Shown: piece after piece, positions 5,120 to 9,279 of the stretch
Layout: each line of letters opens with the position of its first letter
Position numbering within the stretch: the stretch's first letter is position 1
DNA from: SKLM01 sp964450435
GTDB lineage: Bacteria > Chloroflexota > Anaerolineae > B4-G1
Direction: 5' to 3'
NCBI GenBank assembly: GCA_964450435.1
Contig: CAYVCX010000089.1
Coordinates: 1-9,279 of the forward strand
Length of the DNA: 9,279 nt
Translations under genes and position numbers: made by a program
Notes under the pieces: generated by a model
What the model saw: the letters and a program-made list of their open reading frames with translations, nothing else
The model's database searches: none
Told to the model about the DNA's origin: nothing

Positions 5120-6856
5120 ATGACGGCACAAGCACTGTATCGTAAATGGCGCCCGCGGACGTTTGAAGAGGTTGTGGGGCAGGAGCACGTCGTCCGGACG
5201 CTGCGCAACGCGCTGGGCTCCGGACGCATCCATCACGCGTATCTCTTTGCCGGCCCTCGGGGCACGGGCAAGACGAGCACCGCCCGTCTGCTGGCGAAGG
5301 CCGTGAACTGTCTGGGTCCCCAGGGGGAGCGCCCGTGCAATCAGTGCAAGATCTGTGTCGCAGTGAACGAGGGGCGCTTGCTCGATCTCATCGAGATCGA
5401 TGCCGCCTCTAACACGGGCGTGGACGATGTTCGGGAGCTTCGAGAGCGGGTGGGGTTTCGACCGAACGAAGCGCGCTACAAGGTCTACGTGATAGACGAG
5501 GTCCACATGCTCTCCAACGCCGCATTCAACGCGTTGCTCAAGACGTTGGAGGAGCCACCCGAGCACGCGATCTTCGTCCTGGCGACGACTGAGCCGCACA
5601 AGATTCTGCCCACGGTGCTGTCTCGCTGTCAGCGGTTCGATTTCCACCGCATCTCGGTGGATGACATCGTCGGTCGTCTCGAGTGGATGGCGGAGCAGGA
5701 AGGTCTGCGGTTTGAGAGGCAAGCCCTGGAACTGATTGCCCGTCAGGCGACGGGAAGCATGCGGGACGCCGAGAGCTTGCTGGATCAGCTTGTCTCGTAT
5801 GACGACGGGAGCATAACCGTCGAGCAGATGCGGGCCGCGCTGGGGATTGGGGCGAGCGAGACGGTGATGGAGATCACGGAGGCGCTGGCTGAAGGAGACG
5901 TAGCCGCGGGGCTGGGAGCCATCAACTCGGCGGTGGATATGGGTACGGATCCGCGTCAGTTCGCGCGGCAGATGGTGGAGCATCTGCGGGCTCTATTGCT
6001 TATGCAACTGGAGTCTGGCGTGGTGCCCCCCCACGTCCCGGAGGGGGCTCTCGTGGTGATGGAGGATCAAGCGGCTGCTTTCTCGCGCCGGCAGCTGGTG
6101 AAGGCGGTGCAGCTGTTCAATCGGGCGGCCCAAGAGGCGAAGGGAGGCTGGCAGCCTCAGCTGCCGCTGGAGATGGCCTTCATTGAGGCGGTGCTGCAGG
6201 AGGAGCCAATAGGAACGGACGATGGTGGAAGCTCATCCACCAAGGCTTCCGCCGCATCAGATCCGCGAGCGCGTGCGCCCGGGTCATCCTCTGGTAGCGA
6301 CTCATCGGCCTCGTCGCGGGGGGTGACACCCGCGCCGTCTCGGGTGGAGGGGGACGAACAGGCCGAGGAGGTTGAGCAGAGGGCTGAGCCAGATCGTGTG
6401 CGGGAGTCGGCAGGGGCGTACGAGGCCGGAGAAGCGATTGATGGTCCGCTCACGCCCCAGCGGGTTCTTGAGTATTGGCCCAGCGTCTTGAATGCGCTGC
6501 GCCCTCACGATCTGTCGCTGGAGGCGTTGGTGCGGACTTGCGAGCTGGTCGACGTGGAGAAGGACGTCATCGTGTTGAGCTTCTCCCACAAGTTTCACCG
6601 GGGCAAGGTCGAGGAGGAACGGAAGAGGCGCATGGTGGAGGATGCCCTGAGCGACGTGTTCGGGCGTCGGCTGCGCATCCGGTGTGTGACGAACCGGCAT
6701 GGCGAGTCGGGTTCGCGAGGGGAGAACCCCGAGACGGCTCAGGAGAATGCCCTGTCGGCTGCATCGGGTCCCTCTGAGGATCCGCTGGTCCAAATGGCGG
6801 TGAATGAGCTGGGGGCGGAGGTGGTGGACGGCGGAGCCACTCCGTGTGAGGGTTGA
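5120..6856 (+). CDS. dnaX: DNA polymerase III subunits gamma and tau
   Basis: This is a 578-residue clamp-loader ATPase, the motor that opens and loads the sliding clamp and links polymerases at the replication fork. The N-terminal AAA+ domain is complete: YRKWRPRTFEEVVGQ (7-21), Walker A GPRGTGKT (45-52), four zinc cysteines C64, C73, C76, C79, Walker B VIDEVH (124-129), sensor-1 ATTEP (155-159) and the LSRC arginine finger (R169). Domain III follows to about 360. Residues 362-442 are a low-complexity Ser/Ala/Glu linker. A C-terminal domain (about 443-525, LTPQRVLEYWPSVL onward) is the tau-type end. The ATG at 5120 has AGGGGAGG 5 nt upstream. Length is normal for tau. No A-rich frameshift site for making gamma is evident. 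It heads the conserved dnaX–ebfC–recR order; a large antisense frame over its 5' half is a shadow. Confidence 0.97.
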   Translation: MTAQALYRKWRPRTFEEVVGQEHVVRTLRNALGSGRIHHAYLFAGPRGTGKTSTARLLAKAVNCLGPQGERPCNQCKICVAVNEGRLLDLIEIDAASNTGVDDVRELRERVGFRPNEARYKVYVIDEVHMLSNAAFNALLKTLEEPPEHAIFVLATTEPHKILPTVLSRCQRFDFHRISVDDIVGRLEWMAEQEGLRFERQALELIARQATGSMRDAESLLDQLVSYDDGSITVEQMRAALGIGASETVMEITEALAEGDVAAGLGAINSAVDMGTDPRQFARQMVEHLRALLLMQLESGVVPPHVPEGALVVMEDQAAAFSRRQLVKAVQLFNRAAQEAKGGWQPQLPLEMAFIEAVLQEEPIGTDDGGSSSTKASAASDPRARAPGSSSGSDSSASSRGVTPAPSRVEGDEQAEEVEQRAEPDRVRESAGAYEAGEAIDGPLTPQRVLEYWPSVLNALRPHDLSLEALVRTCELVDVEKDVIVLSFSHKFHRGKVEEERKRRMVEDALSDVFGRRLRIRCVTNRHGESGSRGENPETAQENALSAASGPSEDPLVQMAVNELGAEVVDGGATPCEG

Positions 6857-7026
6857 TCGGCGGGCTCTCGGTTCGAGGCCGCTGCGGGTGAGAGCCTGGA
6901 GGCGGCCAACGCGGCACACGGAGGTTTGAGATCAGCCGCCGCACAGGGCGCGGGGGTGGGCATAATCGGCGATCTGCCAGCAGAAGTCAGTGTCAGGAAG
7001 AGCGGAAAGACGTCAAGGAGGTTATC

Positions 7027-7416
7027 TTGGGCAAGAGACGGGGCAAGAGCGTGAGCCCTTTTGATGCAAGGAAGAGCATGTCGAGAGGCGGGTCGCGGTC
7101 CGGGGGAGGGCCTCAGAAGATGCTTCAGCAGCTGCAAGGGCTCCAGCAGGAGATGCTTGAGGCACAGGAGGAGATCGCGGAGGAGACGTTTACCGCGACG
7201 GCGGGTGGAGGCATTGTGACCGCCGTCGTGACCGGAGAGCGGCGGTTGAAGGAACTCGAGGTGGACCCGGAGGTAGTGGACCCGGAGGACGTCGAGATGC
7301 TGCAGGACTTGGTCATCGTTGCCGTGAACAAGGCGATGGAGAAGATTGAGGAAGCGACGAGCGAGCGGATGGCGGACCTGACCGGCGGGCTCGGCGCCAT
7401 TCAGGATCTGCTCTAG
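7027..7416 (+). CDS. ebfC: Nucleoid-associated protein, YbaB/EbfC family
   Basis: This 129-residue protein is a small dimeric DNA-binding protein of the EbfC (YbaB) family, usually found between dnaX and recR as here. The family core starts near residue 30: KMLQQLQGLQQEMLEAQEEI (31-50), then TATAGGGIVTAVVTGERRLKEL (56-77) and the diagnostic DPEVVDPEDVEMLQDL (80-95). The core is preceded by about 28 extra residues rich in Lys, Arg, Ser and Gly, which could add DNA contacts. The TTG start at 7027 is chosen because a full AAGGAGG lies 5 nt upstream; a start at ATG 7078 would remove most of the extension but has only a weak site. A gap of 170 nt follows dnaX and contains CATAAT (6961-6966) without a good -35, so an extra promoter is possible but unproven. 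recR begins 7 nt after its stop. Confidence 0.93.
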   Translation: MGKRRGKSVSPFDARKSMSRGGSRSGGGPQKMLQQLQGLQQEMLEAQEEIAEETFTATAGGGIVTAVVTGERRLKELEVDPEVVDPEDVEMLQDLVIVAVNKAMEKIEEATSERMADLTGGLGAIQDLL

Positions 7417-7423
7417 GCGAACC

Positions 7424-8038
7424 GTGGTGCGGACAGGGTCATCATCAATTCCCCCCTCGGTGACGAGGCTGATCGAGGAGTTTTCTGAGCTGCCGGGGGT
7501 AGGCCGCAAGACGGCGGGACGGCTGACGTATTTTCTTCTGCGCGGCAGATCCGATCTGGCTCTACGTCTGTCGGAGGCGCTCCAGGATCTCAGCGAGCGC
7601 ACGCGGTTCTGCTCCACCTGCTACAACATCACGGAGGACGATCCGTGTCCCGTGTGCGCGGACGGCACGCGGGATCATGCGACGATCTGTGTGGTTGAGG
7701 AGCCCCTGGACGTCTTGGCCATCGAACAGGCCGAGGTGTACCAGGGTGTCTACCACGTGCTGCACGGCGTGCTGGCCCCCTCGCAGGGGATGTTTGCTGA
7801 GGATCTTCGCATCGCCGAGCTGATTGCTCGGGCGCGAGGGAGTGAGGTCGATGAGATCATCCTGGCCACCAATCCCACCAGCGAGGGCGATTGGACGGCC
7901 TCCTACCTGCTGAGCCGGCTGGAGTCGCTGGATGTGCGCATTACGCGCCTGGGGCGGGGCCTGCCCATGGGCGGGGATCTCGAGTACGCGGACGCGGTGA
8001 CCCTCAGCCGGGCGCTGGAGCGCCGCGAGCGCGTGTGA
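7424..8038 (+). CDS. recR: Recombination mediator protein RecR
   Basis: RecR, with RecO and sometimes RecF, loads RecA onto single-stranded DNA at gaps and stalled forks. This 204-residue protein has the usual parts in order: helix-hairpin-helix (about 13-38, LIEEFSELPGVGRKTAGRL), a four-cysteine zinc finger (C63-x2-C66-x8-C75-x2-C78), and a Toprim domain (about 88-180) with ICVVEEPLDVLAIE, ATNPTSEGDWTASYL and the closing RGLPMGGDLEYADAVTLSRAL. Where many RecR proteins have a small residue after SEGD/VEGE, this one has Trp156-157 region (DWTAS), a mild variation. The start is one of two adjacent GTG codons (7424 or 7427), 7 nt after the ebfC stop and with a poor ribosome site, suggesting coupled translation with ebfC. 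Length agrees with the family (about 200). Confidence 0.96.
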   Translation: MVRTGSSSIPPSVTRLIEEFSELPGVGRKTAGRLTYFLLRGRSDLALRLSEALQDLSERTRFCSTCYNITEDDPCPVCADGTRDHATICVVEEPLDVLAIEQAEVYQGVYHVLHGVLAPSQGMFAEDLRIAELIARARGSEVDEIILATNPTSEGDWTASYLLSRLESLDVRITRLGRGLPMGGDLEYADAVTLSRALERRERV

Positions 8039-8159
8039 CACTTCGCCGGGGCCGCGTCCTCCCATAGGGACAAGTCCTTCGCGAGGCTCGGCCGGACCGG
8101 CCGGCTTGAAGCTGCGGATGGACGGGTGACCGGGCTGCTGGGCAGACGGAGGGTGGGGG

Positions 8160-8954
8160 CTACGTCAACCAGGGCGGCCTGGGGCCCCGGGGCGCCCCGC
8201 ACGATGGGCACTGGACGACATCCTGTTCGTCCACGCCGTAGGCACGGCCACACCACTCGCAGTGCGTCCAGGCTCGCTCAGCTTCCTCGCGCTTCCTGTC
8301 TGAGGCTTCTCTCCGGCGCTGCTCCTCCAGATAGGCGCTCTCGGCTGCTTTCCCCACGCGGTCGATGATGCTCCATACACGCTTTGGCAGGGTGAGATCC
8401 TGGATGGTCCCGCTGACGTCCTCAATGCCCTCCACGAGATTGCCAGCCGCATCGAGCATGCCGACGAGCCCGCCCCGGCGGACGAGCAGCTCGCGGCTCT
8501 GGCGGAGGGCAGTTCGACCGAGCGACCCGATGGCCCCTCGCCGGGCGTCCGGGCTTAGATCGCCCATCGCCACGGTCAGGATCTCGTCGGTCTCGATGAG
8601 CGTCACGGTGAGGGCGGCGGATAAGCGCCCGTCGGGTCTCTGGCTCTGCAGCAGGGTGACGATGCTCGTCTCCTCCGACTCGCTGACGGCGACGCGCATG
8701 TCATCGCCAGCGAACTCCGACCTGAGGGCGTTGACTATGGTCGAAGCCCTGCACCCCTCAAAGGTTGCCGGGTTGGCGTGTCCCGCGGCGGCGCCGGCCA
8801 GGACGCCAGCGCCGAGGCCCAGCCGGGCGAGGATGTCGCTGGCTGGCGCCGGCACCTTCTCCGAAGCAGGCTGAGGTTCAAAGGTGAACCCCTCCTTGAG
8901 CCGCTTGCGCTCCTCGGCCAGCCATTCCTCACGGCTCTGTTCTTTGTCTGCCAT
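8160..8954 (-). CDS. Protein of unknown function with C-terminal zinc ribbon
   Basis: I do not recognise this 264-residue protein. From the N-terminus: a charged helix (2-22, REEWLAEERKRLKEG), a Pro/Ala-rich stretch (24-39), a Gly/Ala-rich hydrophobic stretch (about 41-60, LARLGLGAGVLAGAAAG) that is short for a membrane helix, a possible alpha/beta domain (70-135, with TSIVTLLQSQ and ALTVTLIETDEILTVAMGD), helical segments (136-205), a charged likely coiled coil (205-229), and a zinc ribbon C232-EW-C235 ... C249-PS-C252 near the end. The start ATG at 8954 has GGAGAGGAG just upstream; extending the frame to 9062 would cross the promoter. It is convergent with recR (121 nt gap) and transcribed from 9053-9081. 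A partner- or nucleic-acid-binding role of the ribbon is only inference. Confidence 0.82.
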   Translation of the reverse strand: MADKEQSREEWLAEERKRLKEGFTFEPQPASEKVPAPASDILARLGLGAGVLAGAAAGHANPATFEGCRASTIVNALRSEFAGDDMRVAVSESEETSIVTLLQSQRPDGRLSAALTVTLIETDEILTVAMGDLSPDARRGAIGSLGRTALRQSRELLVRRGGLVGMLDAAGNLVEGIEDVSGTIQDLTLPKRVWSIIDRVGKAAESAYLEEQRRREASDRKREEAERAWTHCEWCGRAYGVDEQDVVQCPSCGAPRGPRPPWLT

Positions 8955-9020
8955 ACGCTCCTCTCCGGTGAGCTGACTGCAGTTCGCATCCCAGGGTGCT
9001 GGTTTGCCCATCGTGCATGC

Positions 9021-9038
9021 GGCCCGACGGAGCGGGCC
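9021..9038 (-). promoter_or_regulatory. Stem-loop in the leader of the zinc-ribbon gene
   Basis: GGCCCG (9021-9026) and CGGGCC (9033-9038) form a perfect 6-bp stem with a 6-nt loop. It falls in the roughly 90-nt leader between the promoter (9053-9081) and the start codon at 8954, close to the 5' end of the message. It has no T-run. It may stabilise the message or be regulatory; I recognise no known riboswitch. Confidence 0.45.
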
Positions 9039-9052
9039 TCTCGACGCGAGGC

Positions 9053-9081
9053 ATTCTAGCACATCCGGGCGCGCCCATCAA
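9053..9081 (-). promoter_or_regulatory. Promoter of the zinc-ribbon gene
   Basis: On the minus strand TTGATG (9081-9076) and TAGAAT (9058-9053) are 17 bases apart, with TGC before the -10 box (TGCTAGAAT). Transcription would begin near 9046. Its -35 box is only seven bases from the -35 box of the opposite promoter at 9089-9117. Confidence 0.7.
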
Positions 9082-9088
9082 CCCGTGA

Positions 9089-9117
9089 TTGACCTCCGCG
9101 GCGAGTTGAATTATACT
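9089..9117 (+). promoter_or_regulatory. Promoter of the gene at the right edge
   Basis: TTGACC (9089-9094) and TATACT (9112-9117), each five of six consensus bases, are separated by exactly 17 bases. The start of transcription would lie near 9124, about 40 nt ahead of the ATG at 9164. It stands back to back with the promoter at 9053-9081. Confidence 0.8.
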
Positions 9118-9163
9118 GGTCTGAAGCTGCGTCAGTTGTTCATTCTGCTTGTGGAACGCCTCG

Positions 9164-9279
9164 ATGACCCTCGTCTACGTGGGTGCTGCCCGGACGGCTG
9201 GGATCGCGCTTGCCAAAGCGGTGTATATTCCGTGGCAGGTGCTACTGCTTCTGGGCATGGCAAGCGGGCTGGGCTTATT
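9164..9279 (+). CDS. Start of a probable membrane protein (partial, function unknown)
   Basis: From the ATG at 9164 the frame is open to the edge and encodes 38 complete codons: MTLVYVGAARTAGIALAK followed by AVYIPWQVLLLLGMASGLGL. The second half is strongly hydrophobic and looks like a first membrane helix or an uncleaved signal anchor. The ribosome site is weak (GTGGAA about 8 nt upstream). Another frame starting at GTG 9151 is also open but polar and cysteine-containing, and reads less like a protein. The strong promoter at 9089-9117 supports a gene here. The rest lies outside the window, so no product can be named. Confidence 0.55.
   Translation, partial: MTLVYVGAARTAGIALAKAVYIPWQVLLLLGMASGLGL

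Noticed and set aside
4864..5145. A 93-residue plus-strand frame just ahead of dnaX
   Set aside because: No ribosome site, begins inside a hairpin, overlaps the dnaX promoter and start, and shows no domain.
5030..5983. A 317-residue minus-strand open frame
   Set aside because: It lies antisense to the conserved dnaX ATPase domain and has no recognisable domain.
6739..7617. A 292-residue minus-strand open frame
   Set aside because: It is antisense to the end of dnaX, all of ebfC and the start of recR; composition is shadow-like.
8085..8106. GC-rich inverted repeats (CGGCC/GGCCG) between convergent recR and the zinc-ribbon gene
   Set aside because: Short self-complementary GGCC/CCGG runs without any T-run; not convincing as a terminator in so GC-rich a sequence.

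Overview
The window looks like a chromosomal segment of a GC-rich bacterium. The rRNA sequences, the dnaX–ebfC–recR block, the TatA style and the abundance of MNT/HEPN genes make a member of the Chloroflexota (Anaerolineae or a relative) my best guess. This is inference from memory of related sequences; no search was run. TGA is used as a normal stop by tatA, dnaX, recR and others, so the genetic code is standard.

Layout. Positions 1-290 hold the 3' end of a 23S rRNA, a spacer and a complete 5S rRNA on the plus strand, closed by a T-run terminator; a second strong terminator lies at 471-511. A small tatA gene (Tat protein export) with a good sigma-70-type promoter follows on the minus strand. 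From about 950 to 2860 is an accessory block on the minus strand. It contains a complete MntA/HepT (nucleotidyltransferase/HEPN, type VII toxin-antitoxin) pair under its own promoter. About 270 bp further along the same strand is a second nucleotidyltransferase gene, whose HepT-like partner appears to start in the expected overlapping position but is stopped after ten codons. Short degenerate repeats (a 9-bp tandem repeat and CACAGAGG-type words) lie around these genes.

From 3234 to 4743, also on the minus strand, are two genes of unknown function rich in cysteine pairs. The first from the promoter is a striking cysteine-rich frame broken by two in-frame stops, each one base change from a tryptophan codon. 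The second is an intact 236-residue protein with a GCPHEEG...CPECPYW cysteine/histidine cluster.

From 5065 to 8038 on the plus strand is the conserved replication/repair block: dnaX (clamp-loader tau subunit), ebfC/ybaB (nucleoid-associated protein) and recR (recombination mediator). Convergent to it is an unrecognised 264-residue gene with a C-terminal zinc ribbon (8160-8954, minus). Its promoter lies back to back with a strong plus-strand promoter that drives the first codons of a probable membrane protein running off the end of the window.

The core genes are ordinary housekeeping genes. The parts worth attention are the intact plus decayed MNT/HEPN modules, the doubly interrupted cysteine-rich gene with its intact neighbour, and the unusual hairpins near 4840 and 9020. 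I see no CRISPR array, insertion sequence, transposase, integrase or tRNA gene in the window.
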